DNA of 64,000 nucleotides, from NCBI GenBank assembly GCA_965205905.1, contig CBDBHZ010000013.1:1-64000 (forward strand), written 5' to 3'. The notes beneath the pieces were generated by a model that saw nothing but the letters and a program-made list of their open reading frames with translations, ran no database searches and was not told the origin of the DNA. This DNA comes from JAHZMA01 sp965205905 (lineage in GTDB: Bacteria; Pseudomonadota; Alphaproteobacteria; JABAAW01; JAHZMA01). Shown here in pieces: positions 49,401-56,962 of the stretch (the first letter of the stretch is position 1; the number at the start of each line of letters is the position of its first letter). Made by a program: the position numbers and the translations under genes.

Positions 49401-49500
49401 TATCGTTGGAGGTAGCATCAGGAGTTTTGTTATCATTGCTAGCAGTACACGCCGTTAAAAATAGTGGCAAACATAGTAAAACCAATAATCTCTGCAACAT
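46432..49500 (-). CDS. TbpB-like beta-barrel lipoprotein 2 (three barrel modules)
   Basis: This 1022-residue lipoprotein has Cys18 after LLVLLCLPLFLTA. Three tandem barrel modules end near residue 370 (LIGVFGAT), 692 (YYYGHFGAKR) and 1022 (YYYGYFGAKK). They are joined by short Asn/Pro/Ser linkers (PNSPDSYTSFAQASDD, NPKSPDSYMSFSEASDD). Modules 2 and 3 are alike (SNYLAGSDFVTQG and ARFYGTAAEELGGTF in both), while module 1 is diverged, so the last two arose by a later duplication. It is probably exposed on the outer membrane. No TonB receptor or Slam gene lies in the window. The promoter is strong and has a separate terminator region behind it. Confidence 0.82.
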   Translation of the reverse strand: MLQRLLVLLCLPLFLTACTASNDNKTPDATSNDITGGVTTIPDIADFSSIQTVGAPNIDYKNSDGTPYTDFDTAYSVAYHSNTDKEYILPMLAVERKYIGYHRRGQEQDFSDDTRYDEERLLIKFEDSVAKIILGGETGYGISDGTLYVGNDIYEVGGFVHESERLSFMTATVGERADNRRNFDFNNASSAFDFTPKYMMRVRWSTQRRNNSIIETVGILEDTEIIQSGYGLVGIETDGAQIPKTTEIVQFHGQGIASIYDNDFTNITDNVIADFFTITADVDFFASKAQFTGELATTDYNEWNFTTPMLEYQAGVNHILGNVSAVNNATGTLEARFYGSGDNAAEELGGTLILASENGYKNLIGVFGATSVDNSANLNPNPNSPDSYTSFAQASDDANYYDDEALTLTFGGITVEESYSAIVTRSDTNVNWDDGTKNKTSNAYDDFAGVSLIFDDFGDIVDTYIVAGGGSYGITDYSNSYPTELSGPIDNASLESFISVSRDMNNGSDSAYNFIADHMLAIGWYEQSSALSDNALTGTDAYKAGYAIAGFETDGGNIPTDGTAVEFLGNGKGYYQGKLDDYNVKFDITATVDFENYNVVLVTSNSYDTDDGNEVAHLNIKGTLSYGFESNYLAGSDFVTQGDDGDIDALDNTELTGTANARFYGTVAEELGGTFYMKDTNIDNYYYGHFGAKRGMSDDGSTGNPKSPDSYMSFSEASDDADIYDEAITLTFSGIAVEETYSADIERTDPGITEWADGNITETLTIADGFAGVSLIFDGYPSIIYAVLVADSGSYDITNYGNSSSTELSGPLDGVDDSFDSLFSISREIDDSDDSDYNFTADHMVAIYWYEETSILPTDYTTENGTDAYKQGYAVAGFETAGGDIPTGGTAVEFLGNGKGVYQGGGIEYDVIFDVKATVDFENDNVAVETSNSADGLTDDTVNHLNVKGTLSYVSETNYLAGSDFVTQGADGDFDISDTDNTELTGSANARFYGTAAEELGGTFNLTKDDTHFYYGYFGAKK

Positions 49501-49540
49501 TTTTCTCTCCTTACAACGTATAGACTTATACTCCCCTTAA

Positions 49541-49569
49541 TGTATAGCGTAACCAATAAAACCTGTCAA
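49541..49569 (-). promoter_or_regulatory. Sigma-70 promoter of lipoprotein 2
   Basis: The minus strand reads TTGACA-N17-TATACA, about 40 bases upstream of the ATG, with GTAAGGAG as Shine-Dalgarno. The spacing is ideal and both boxes are near consensus, so high basal expression is expected. No Fur-box-like palindrome is evident. Confidence 0.82.
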
Positions 49570-49574
49570 TCAAG

Positions 49575-49606
49575 AAAAAACGCGGATGGTAATCATACCA
49601 TCCGCG
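49575..49606 (-). terminator. Rho-independent terminator after lipoprotein 3
   Basis: The perfect stem CGCGGATGGTA/TACCATCCGCG with a 4-base loop is followed on the minus strand by TTTTTTC. It lies about 40 bases past the stop of lipoprotein 3 and just before the promoter of lipoprotein 2, isolating the two units. Confidence 0.9.
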
Positions 49607-49647
49607 CTTTAGATATTTTGCATCAATGCTGATGCGCCATAAGCAAA

Positions 49648-50913
49648 TTATTCAGGTTTTTGTGCGCCGAACCAACCATAATAATATTTATCATTGCCTT
49701 TTTGCATTCCAAATGTGCCACCAAATTCGTCAGCCGCAGGACCATAAAATCTGGCATTAACACTGCCGCTCATGCCATCAGCTGTAACCGTGCCACTCAG
49801 GTTATTATCGCCTGCTGCATAGCTTAATGTGCTGGTGAAATCAAGTTGTGATAGACTTTGATCAACGCAGTCATTACCTGTATCAACACAACCCATTGTT
49901 TTAGTGGTTGTTAATGCAACTGAACGGGCAGCAAAATCAGCAACCGCACTCACATCAAAGCCAAGTGTTTGGTAGTAATCATATTCAAGGTCATCAGCAG
50001 GAAATTCACTATAATCTCCGCCACCAAAGCCAGTAAATGTAACCGTGCCAGTGTTGGGGATAGCACCGCCATCAGTAGCAAAGCCAGCAACCATATTGCC
50101 ATCATAATAGCTATAGGTGCCGCTTGTGCCCGTTACTGGTAAATCTTCAGTATTAATAAACCAGCTGATATTCATCATATATGTTGCAGAAAAACCATCA
50201 TCCGTATTATTATTCCAAAAATAATCAGATACAGAAAGCGTTTCATAGTTACCCTCATCATTATCACCATATTGAGAGATTGAATAACGAGATCCGTCTC
50301 CCTTATCAACATTGACAGTATAGTTCTTACTACCAACATAAATGCTTGCTGTAGAAATATAGCTATCGGTATAAACATTATCTAGTGCATTAGGATTTGC
50401 ATCTGTATCAAGAACAACTGGTGTATAAGTAGAATTGCCATTATTATCAAAAGTTTCTTCTGTATAAATATAATTGCCACTGGCTTCATCATAAATATAT
50501 TCATTACTATCATTATCATAAACATATTTATAAGCATCAAATGTTACTGAAAGAACTGGCGCGCCAATATTAGCAACAGTAATGCTTTCACTTGTCATAT
50601 GGTCGTCATCCCAGTCTGTCTTGGCATCAGGGCGGGCATATGAAGCAGTATCAAATATACGCACGGCTGTGCCGGATAGCACAAGTGTTTTAGGTGCATC
50701 ATCAGATGCAGCACCTGTTGCGGCTGCTTCAAATGACGGATAGCCAAGCGTGGTAAGGGCGGGCGCGCCCGTGGTGTTAACATCACTACCTGTACCGCTG
50801 CTTTTTCTAGCGGCTTTCTTATCATCATCACCCGTGCCAGTAATGTCTTCAATAACACTACATGCCGTTAATGAGAGTGCCAAACATAGCACCATAAATA
50901 ATTTCTGTATCAT
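49648..50913 (-). CDS. TbpB-like beta-barrel lipoprotein 3 (one barrel module)
   Basis: This 421-residue lipoprotein has Cys18 (MIQKLFMVLCLALSLTAC) and a single barrel module. The N-terminal half has an insertion rich in Tyr, Asp and Asn (residues about 125-190: YVYDNDSNEYIYDEASGNYI and similar) that may form a long surface loop. The core motifs are present: SATYMMNISWFINTE, MVAGFATDGGAIPNTGTVTF, the Cys pair in GCVDTGNDCVD, and GSVNARFYGPAADEFGGTFG with YYYGWFGAQK. It has its own promoter and a strong terminator. Confidence 0.8.
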   Translation of the reverse strand: MIQKLFMVLCLALSLTACSVIEDITGTGDDDKKAARKSSGTGSDVNTTGAPALTTLGYPSFEAAATGAASDDAPKTLVLSGTAVRIFDTASYARPDAKTDWDDDHMTSESITVANIGAPVLSVTFDAYKYVYDNDSNEYIYDEASGNYIYTEETFDNNGNSTYTPVVLDTDANPNALDNVYTDSYISTASIYVGSKNYTVNVDKGDGSRYSISQYGDNDEGNYETLSVSDYFWNNNTDDGFSATYMMNISWFINTEDLPVTGTSGTYSYYDGNMVAGFATDGGAIPNTGTVTFTGFGGGDYSEFPADDLEYDYYQTLGFDVSAVADFAARSVALTTTKTMGCVDTGNDCVDQSLSQLDFTSTLSYAAGDNNLSGTVTADGMSGSVNARFYGPAADEFGGTFGMQKGNDKYYYGWFGAQKPE

Positions 50914-50954
50914 TTTGTTTTCTCCTTACAATAATACAATTAAATTGAGATTTT

Positions 50955-50984
50955 CCTATACCACACGCAAATAGAACCTGTCAA
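50955..50984 (-). promoter_or_regulatory. Sigma-70 promoter of lipoprotein 3
   Basis: The minus strand reads TTGACA-N18-TATAGG, followed by a GTAAGGAG-type Shine-Dalgarno. It is of the same design as the other lipoprotein promoters, though the DNA around it has drifted further. Confidence 0.72.
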
Positions 50985-51023
50985 TGCTATAATATATTTT
51001 ACCCCCAATGATTTACAAAACAA

Positions 51024-54000
51024 CTATTTCCTTGCCCCGAAATAGCCATAATAATATTCAACGTCATTGTTTTTCATGGCAAATCTGCCACCCAATTCTT
51101 CTGCCGTTGGCCCGTAAAATCTGGCATCAACCGTGCCTTTCATGCCATTATCTATCAGCACAACGCCACTGATATTATTTATCCCTGCATCATATGTTAG
51201 CGGGGCAGTGAAATCAAGATGCTGAAGCGCATCATAACCATCGCAGTTATCATTTGTATAACCCGTGCAAGATTTTGTATCTGATGCTGTTACCACTACT
51301 GTATAAGCAGAAAAATCAACATTAGCCGTTACATCAAATTCAGGATAATAAATATAAGAATAATCTCGCGTTTGCGTGTAGTAAGTGCCAGCGCCAACCC
51401 CCTTAAATTCAGCCGTGCCACTGATAGCTGCTATTGCGCTACCATCGGTTTCGATGCCAGCAACCATATAACCCTCATACCTATCCAATTCATCATAAGT
51501 AATATCAGAATATTCATTAGAATATTCATCATAATAAGTTTCATCTAAAATGGTTTCTTGTGCCGCCCAAAAGATGGCAATCATATAGCTTGACGTGAAA
51601 GCAAAATCAGCATCAGCATCAGCATTGTTACTGGTTGCAACTCTGCTGACAACCATCAAGTTTTCATAGCCAGTATAGTCGTCATATTCATCAGCAACAT
51701 AGAGACTTCCTTCATCAAATTCTTCTGCAACAAATTCTGTCGCACTGCCCGTATCATCAGATGCCAGTGTGGCGATATAGCTATAAAAACTCCCACTAAT
51801 AATTGCTTTGGCGATATTACCATTTGTATCAAATGTGATGTCAATAGAGGCATCATTGATTCTGCCAGTGTTGCCATAGCTACTATAATAATGAATGCTG
51901 GTATCCCATGGTGTGCTGGCATTGGCGCGTTGATAATTAGTTGTTTCATAATTTTCAGCTATCAGCCCTGTTAATATAAGCGTTTTACCGTCTGCAACGC
52001 CTTTAGCACCCTCAGATGCCGCTTCAAGCGACGCATAACCCATATAATCAGCAGAACCTAAATAATTTGATGTTGAATCACCAATGCCATCTGATTGGGT
52101 TGCCCCGAAATAGCCATAATGATATTCATTCGCATCTTCGCGCATGGCGAATGTGCCACCAATTTCTTGCGCCACATTATCATAATCAATTGAATTTTCG
52201 TTTTCATCAATATATGTGCCTTTTGTGCCATAGAATTGTGCATTGGCGGTGCCAGTCATACCATCAGCCTCAACAGTGCCGCTGATATTATTTTGCCCCG
52301 CATTGTAAGTTAATGTGGCTTCAAAATCCAGATGATCAAGCGGAACACCATGACATTCATAATCATCATTGCAAGAATATGTTTCGGTATGGTTGATTGT
52401 TAATGCCACTTGATAGGCAGAAAATTTAACATCAGCAAAAACATTAAAGTCAGTTTCATATTCTTCTTGCTGGCCATTCAAGTAATAGCCTTCGCCAAGC
52501 CCCTTAAATCTAACAATACCATCATCAGTAGGAATATTATTGCCCGCGGTTGCAAAGCCTGTAACCATATAGCCATTATATTCTGATAGGCTATCATTTG
52601 TTGCCGTTTCTGATAACCTATCCGCAATAACCCAATCAATATTGCCCATATATTTTGCGCTAAATTCAACGGCATATTCATTAAAGCTATCATATTTTTT
52701 AGAAAAAATTGAAGATAGCTCAATATCTCTTGACCCCTCACTAAAGTCAGTGATTTTTCCATCGAGTCCATCATAATATCTAAAGCCTTCATTGTTGATG
52801 GCGGTGTAGGTTTTATCACCCAGATGAAGCTCTAAATCAGAAATATAGCCCTTAATATTGCCATAGTCATTCTCATAAGTATGATAGGTTATTTCTATCG
52901 CAGAACCCGTAATGCTAGAAACAGCGCTATTGCCACTCACATAACCGCCTTCATCTTGACGCCAAAATTCGTTCGAATTTGAACGTTGATAGGTTTCAGT
53001 GATATATCCCTCAACAGCTGTCGCTGATAGGATGAGTTTTTTAGAAGCTCCGTCATCAACGCTTTGCGCAACACTCTCCAAAACATCATAGCCGAGCGTG
53101 TCAATAGTTGGTGAGTTGGTTACGATAATATCGGTAATGGCATCATCACCATCATAGATATTGGGGACACTGCCTGCATATATAATAGTTTCGTAACCGC
53201 CTGAAGGGGAGTCATCGATAACGGGAATCAAGATGCGGTCATCGCCAGCACTTGTTAACCCGAAATAGCCAAAATAATATTGGTCAGCACTTGCGGACAT
53301 ATAGAATGTGCCACCAAATTCTTCAGCGCCATTATCACCCTTACCGTAAAAACGTGCGTCAGCTGTGCCGCTCATGCCATTGGTTGCAACAGTGCCGCTG
53401 ATAGCGTTTGTGTTTGCCGCATACGTTAATGTGGCGGTAAAATCAAGCAAAGGTAGCAGAATTTCATCATTATTATCATCATCATAATGGGTGTTGGTTG
53501 TTGCCAATGCGATGTTGCGGGTAGAAAAATCAATATCGGCCTTTGCATCAAAATTTGCACTCTCAAAATCATCAGTGCCATTATTTTGATGAAAGCCTAA
53601 CCCAGTCCCTTTAAATTTAACCGTGCCAGTAGCGGTGGGGATATCACTCGCACCCGTTTCAAACCCAGCAATCATAACGCCAGTATACAGAATAGCGGTT
53701 GTTTCTGATTTGCTCTCTGGAAAATAAGTCCATATATTACCCACCATATAATTAGATATAAAATTATAAGAATCATCATCACTGCCCCCAAATGCGCGCA
53801 AAGCATATAATGTGTTCTGGTCATTATCGGGACTAGAAACGCCCCCAATAGCGTAAGGCGTGTCATTGCTAAAATCATCGTAGGAATGGGTTTGGTCCCC
53901 AATATAAATGCTTGTGCTAACCATATCGCCAAAGCCAGAATCAAATGTTATCGATGTAATAGGGTCAGCAATGTTGGCAATAACCGCGGTGTTACTGGTA

Positions 54001-54248
54001 GTGCCATCAAGCTGTTCCGTAAAAGTGATAGCTGCTTGCACGCCAATACCGTCTAGAGTAAGCGTTTTATCATTGCGGCTGTTACTTGCAGCTTCCGATG
54101 CCTCGGTTAGCGAATCATAACCAATTTTTTTAGGGACTATATCTGTCGTGTCGGGGTTAGCATCAGCGCTATCTTCATCACTAACAGTAGTAGTGCATGC
54201 CGTTAAAAATAGTGGCAAACATAGTAAAACCAATAATCTCTGTATCAT
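51024..54248 (-). CDS. TbpB-like beta-barrel lipoprotein 4 (three barrel modules)
   Basis: This 1074-residue lipoprotein has Cys18 (LLVLLCLPLFLTAC), with a signal sequence nearly identical in DNA to lipoprotein 2. Three barrel modules end near residues 331 (YYFGYFGLTS), 714 (YHYGYFGATQ) and 1074 (YYYGYFGARK). Each carries the YM-x4-W and GFET/GFAT-x4-IPT motifs. Modules 2 and 3 have a Cys pair (TYSCNDDYECHG; KSCTGYTNDNCDG) ahead of an LDF strand; module 1 lacks it. It is predicted to be anchored in the outer membrane with the barrels outside or in the periplasm. Ligand unknown; the TbpB-like fold is known to bind transferrin, haem proteins or complement factors in other bacteria. Confidence 0.82.
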   Translation of the reverse strand: MIQRLLVLLCLPLFLTACTTTVSDEDSADANPDTTDIVPKKIGYDSLTEASEAASNSRNDKTLTLDGIGVQAAITFTEQLDGTTSNTAVIANIADPITSITFDSGFGDMVSTSIYIGDQTHSYDDFSNDTPYAIGGVSSPDNDQNTLYALRAFGGSDDDSYNFISNYMVGNIWTYFPESKSETTAILYTGVMIAGFETGASDIPTATGTVKFKGTGLGFHQNNGTDDFESANFDAKADIDFSTRNIALATTNTHYDDDNNDEILLPLLDFTATLTYAANTNAISGTVATNGMSGTADARFYGKGDNGAEEFGGTFYMSASADQYYFGYFGLTSAGDDRILIPVIDDSPSGGYETIIYAGSVPNIYDGDDAITDIIVTNSPTIDTLGYDVLESVAQSVDDGASKKLILSATAVEGYITETYQRSNSNEFWRQDEGGYVSGNSAVSSITGSAIEITYHTYENDYGNIKGYISDLELHLGDKTYTAINNEGFRYYDGLDGKITDFSEGSRDIELSSIFSKKYDSFNEYAVEFSAKYMGNIDWVIADRLSETATNDSLSEYNGYMVTGFATAGNNIPTDDGIVRFKGLGEGYYLNGQQEEYETDFNVFADVKFSAYQVALTINHTETYSCNDDYECHGVPLDHLDFEATLTYNAGQNNISGTVEADGMTGTANAQFYGTKGTYIDENENSIDYDNVAQEIGGTFAMREDANEYHYGYFGATQSDGIGDSTSNYLGSADYMGYASLEAASEGAKGVADGKTLILTGLIAENYETTNYQRANASTPWDTSIHYYSSYGNTGRINDASIDITFDTNGNIAKAIISGSFYSYIATLASDDTGSATEFVAEEFDEGSLYVADEYDDYTGYENLMVVSRVATSNNADADADFAFTSSYMIAIFWAAQETILDETYYDEYSNEYSDITYDELDRYEGYMVAGIETDGSAIAAISGTAEFKGVGAGTYYTQTRDYSYIYYPEFDVTANVDFSAYTVVVTASDTKSCTGYTNDNCDGYDALQHLDFTAPLTYDAGINNISGVVLIDNGMKGTVDARFYGPTAEELGGRFAMKNNDVEYYYGYFGARK

Positions 54249-54289
54249 TTTGTTTTCTCCTTACAAATACATATAATTCATCGTTTATG

Positions 54290-54319
54290 GCTATAGCATA
54301 GATAAGCAAAGCCTGTCAA
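54290..54319 (-). promoter_or_regulatory. Sigma-70 promoter of lipoprotein 4
   Basis: The minus strand reads TTGACA-N18-TATAGC, just after the MITE-like element. It is of the same design as the promoters of lipoproteins 1 to 3. Confidence 0.7.
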
Positions 54320-54323
54320 TGGG

Positions 54324-54421
54324 CATTATATATGGGGGGTATGGGGGGCGTCATCGCGTGGCGGTTGTCCTACGGACATAACCGCCAAAGCGTATGTCGC
54401 AAAGCCCCCCATATATTAATG
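54324..54421. repeat. 98-bp MITE-like element with terminal inverted repeats
   Basis: The ends are CATTATATATGGGGGG and, inverted, CCCCCCATATATTAATG. The interior carries the hairpin GGCGGTTGTCC/GGACATAACCGCC and the text GTATGTCGCAAAGCC, shared almost word for word with block B (12011-12070). It has no coding capacity. This is the most compact copy of the dispersed family and probably defines the element's full length. Confidence 0.75.
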
Positions 54422-54497
54422 AAAAAACACTTGCTATTTGCAAAATTCTAACTATAATATCCCAATAATTTTTCCTAATTTTACTATTGTTTATGAC

Positions 54498-55181
54498 ATG
54501 ATTTTAAGTTTTTCCCCCCGCATGATTTTCCGCACAGTTTTTATTGCAATGCTTCTATCGCTTGCACCGTTTTTCAGTGCCAGCGCACAGGATAATTTTA
54601 CCGACTACCAAAAAGCGGATTTAAAAACCATCACCAGCTATCTCAACAAGCTCACAAGTTTCCAAAGCCGTATCAGGCAAATCAATAATGATAATAGCGA
54701 ACATTATGGCGTGTTATATGTCAGCCGTCCCGGGCGGATGCGGCTTGATTATTTTCCCCCCGTTAACTATCAATTATTAGCATCGGCAAAGCATTTTACA
54801 CTGGTTGATACCACCACCAATCTTGCCACCCATTACCCGTTTTTCAGCACTCCTGCCGCGTTATTGCTAGAAAAGAATATCGATCTTAACAATAAGAAAA
54901 TCAAGATTGTTAATATTGAACGCAAAGGCAATCGTTTAACCCTCACGCTTGCGGGTAAGAAACGAAATGGCAAAGAAGATGGCAATGGCAGAATGATTAT
55001 GGTCTTTAGCGCATTGCCGTTAAATTTGCTTGGTTGGCATGTGTTAGATGCCAATAATAACCGTGTGAGTGTGGTGTTAGAAGAGATTTGGAATAAGGTT
55101 ACCTTCAAGAAAAGAGACTTTTTTAGATATATTGAGGATAAACCAAAGGAAATCTCAAAAGATACACCCGCAGCCAATTGA
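54498..55181 (+). CDS. lolA: Outer-membrane lipoprotein carrier LolA family
   Basis: This protein of about 227 residues has a signal peptide (IFRTVFIAMLLSLAPFFSASA) and the LolA core: LTSFQSRIRQIN, GVLYVSRPGRMRLDYFPP, LASAKHFTLVDTTTNLATHY and a later beta strand set ending NRVSVVLEEIWNKV. LolA shuttles lipoproteins across the periplasm from LolCDE to LolB or the outer membrane. ATG 54498 and ATG 54522 are both possible; neither has a clear Shine-Dalgarno, and the upstream TTG 54438 is unlikely. In alphaproteobacteria lolA usually follows ftsK, so the lipoprotein block lies inside a conserved pair. Confidence 0.85.
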   Translation: MILSFSPRMIFRTVFIAMLLSLAPFFSASAQDNFTDYQKADLKTITSYLNKLTSFQSRIRQINNDNSEHYGVLYVSRPGRMRLDYFPPVNYQLLASAKHFTLVDTTTNLATHYPFFSTPAALLLEKNIDLNNKKIKIVNIERKGNRLTLTLAGKKRNGKEDGNGRMIMVFSALPLNLLGWHVLDANNNRVSVVLEEIWNKVTFKKRDFFRYIEDKPKEISKDTPAAN

Positions 55182-55243
55182 TTTTATCGCGTAAACTTGT
55201 TAGGTTGCATCTTAACATTGTGATAATAAGGTGAGGAACTATA

Positions 55244-56020
55244 ATGTCGCCCCAAATACCATCCAAGAAAATTCATAAAAACAAAATCTATGAAGGCAAA
55301 GCAAAGATTTTGTATACCGCCGCTGAAGCAGGGCATTTGGTGCAATATTTCAAAGATGATGCCACCGCTTTCAACAATCAAAAAAAAGGTGTGATAGCAG
55401 GCAAAGGCGCGATTAACAATATTATATCTGAATTTTTTATGCTCCGCCTTGCCGAAATTGGTATCCCTACCCATTTTATCAAACGCATGAATATGCGCGA
55501 ACAGCTGGTGCATCGCGTGGAAATTATCCCGCTTGAGGTGATTATCCGCAACATCGCCGCTGGCACATTGGTGAAACGGTTAGGCATGAAAGAGGGTGAT
55601 AGATTACCGCGTAATGTCATCGAATTTTGCCTTAAAGATGATGCGCTAGGCGACCCGCTGGTAACCGAAGACCATATTATCACATTCGCTTGGGCAACCC
55701 CCGAAGAGTTAGAGCAAATGATGATTTATGCAGGGCGTATCAATGATTTTATGCAAGGCGTGTTTGCGGCGATTGGGATTTATCTGGTTGATTTCAAACT
55801 TGAATTCGGGCGGATGGAAACCAAAGATGGGCAGATGGTGCTGGTGTTGGCTGATGAAATTAGCCCTGATTCCTGTCGGCTTTGGGATATTAAAAGCGGT
55901 AAGAAATTGGATAAGGATAGGTTTCGTCTTGATTTAGGTGAAGTAAGCGATGCCTATAACGAAGTAGCAAATCGACTGGGCATATTGCCTGCCATAAGCG
56001 AAGCCGTAAAGGAAGAATAA
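55244..56020 (+). CDS. purC: SAICAR synthase PurC
   Basis: This 258-residue enzyme has IYEGKAKILY, PLEVIIRNIAAGTLVKRLG and ADEISPDSCRLWD, the PurC signatures. It joins aspartate to CAIR with ATP in purine synthesis. The ATG has a GTGAGG Shine-Dalgarno. The stop overlaps the purS start (TAATG). Purine operon order purC-purS-purQ-purL is typical of alphaproteobacteria. Confidence 0.95.
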   Translation: MSPQIPSKKIHKNKIYEGKAKILYTAAEAGHLVQYFKDDATAFNNQKKGVIAGKGAINNIISEFFMLRLAEIGIPTHFIKRMNMREQLVHRVEIIPLEVIIRNIAAGTLVKRLGMKEGDRLPRNVIEFCLKDDALGDPLVTEDHIITFAWATPEELEQMMIYAGRINDFMQGVFAAIGIYLVDFKLEFGRMETKDGQMVLVLADEISPDSCRLWDIKSGKKLDKDRFRLDLGEVSDAYNEVANRLGILPAISEAVKEE

Positions 56021-56268
56021 TGAAAGCCAAAATTACCATAAGATTGAAAAAAGACGTGCTAGACCCCGAAGGCAATGCGATATTGCTTGCTTTGCAAAAT
56101 ATGGGTTTCGATGGATTCGGCAATATCCGCAAAGGCAAAATTATCGAGCTAGATATTGATGAAAGCAATAAAGCCGAAGCTGAAAAAACCTTACAGCAGG
56201 CTTGTGAAAAAATGTTATGCAATCAGGTGATTGAAACCTATCAGATTGAATTTGAGGGTGATGAATAA
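56020..56268 (+). CDS. purS: Phosphoribosylformylglycinamidine synthase subunit PurS
   Basis: This 82-residue protein (MKAKITIRLKKDVLDPEGNA, then LQNMGFDGFGNIRKGKIIEL) is the small ferredoxin-like subunit that bridges PurQ and PurL and channels ammonia. It overlaps purC by one base and ends inside the region preceding purQ. Confidence 0.93.
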   Translation: MKAKITIRLKKDVLDPEGNAILLALQNMGFDGFGNIRKGKIIELDIDESNKAEAEKTLQQACEKMLCNQVIETYQIEFEGDE

Positions 56269-56272
56269 GCCG

Positions 56273-56962
56273 ATGCGTGTTGCGATTATCGTTTTTCCGG
56301 GCAGTAACCGCGAGCATGATGCCAAAAAGGCACTTCATGCGGTGTGCGTGAAGCAAATTGATTTTATCTGGCATAAGGATAGGCAGTTTCACGATAGGCC
56401 TGACCTTATCATTGTCCCCGGTGGTTTTTCATGGGGTGATTATCTGCGGGCGGGCGCGATTTCGGCACATAGCCAAATCATGCAAGAAATTAAGAGTTTA
56501 AGCACGCAACATGCAACACGGATTATCGGCATTTGCAATGGTTTCCAAATTCTATGCGAGGCAGGTTTGTTGCAGGGCGCGCTGATGCGGAATAAGAATT
56601 TGCAATTTCTGTGCAAGCCTGTCCATCTAAAAGTGGAACATAATCAAAGCCCTTTAACCGCGCATTATCATAGCGGGCAGGTGGTTACATTCCCCATCGC
56701 GCACCATGACGGTAATTATTTTGCCAATCCCGAAACTCTTGCAAAATTGCGCGATAACAAGCAAATTCTATTGCGCTATTGCAGTGCTGATGCCTCGCTG
56801 ACTGATGATGCGAATCTTAATGGTTCGCAACAAAACATCGCTGGCATTTGCAACGAAGCAGGTAATGTGATGGGCATGATGCCTCACCCCGAAAACGCGA
56901 TTTATTCTTATCACCCCTCACATGATGGGTTAAAATTATTCGCAGGATTATGCCATGCCTAA
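56273..56962 (+). CDS. purQ: Phosphoribosylformylglycinamidine synthase subunit PurQ
   Basis: This 229-residue glutaminase starts MRVAIIVFPGSNREHD, with the class I triad Cys88 (GICNGFQIL), His205 and Glu207 (MPHPENA). It releases ammonia from glutamine for PurL. I chose ATG 56273, where the family begins; an in-frame ATG at 56261 overlaps the purS stop. Its end overlaps the purL start by 8 bases. Confidence 0.93.
   Translation: MRVAIIVFPGSNREHDAKKALHAVCVKQIDFIWHKDRQFHDRPDLIIVPGGFSWGDYLRAGAISAHSQIMQEIKSLSTQHATRIIGICNGFQILCEAGLLQGALMRNKNLQFLCKPVHLKVEHNQSPLTAHYHSGQVVTFPIAHHDGNYFANPETLAKLRDNKQILLRYCSADASLTDDANLNGSQQNIAGICNEAGNVMGMMPHPENAIYSYHPSHDGLKLFAGLCHA

Noticed and set aside
54330..54350. 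G-quadruplex in the MITE-like element
   Set aside because: Only two long G-runs occur close together; four are needed for a simple intramolecular quadruplex.
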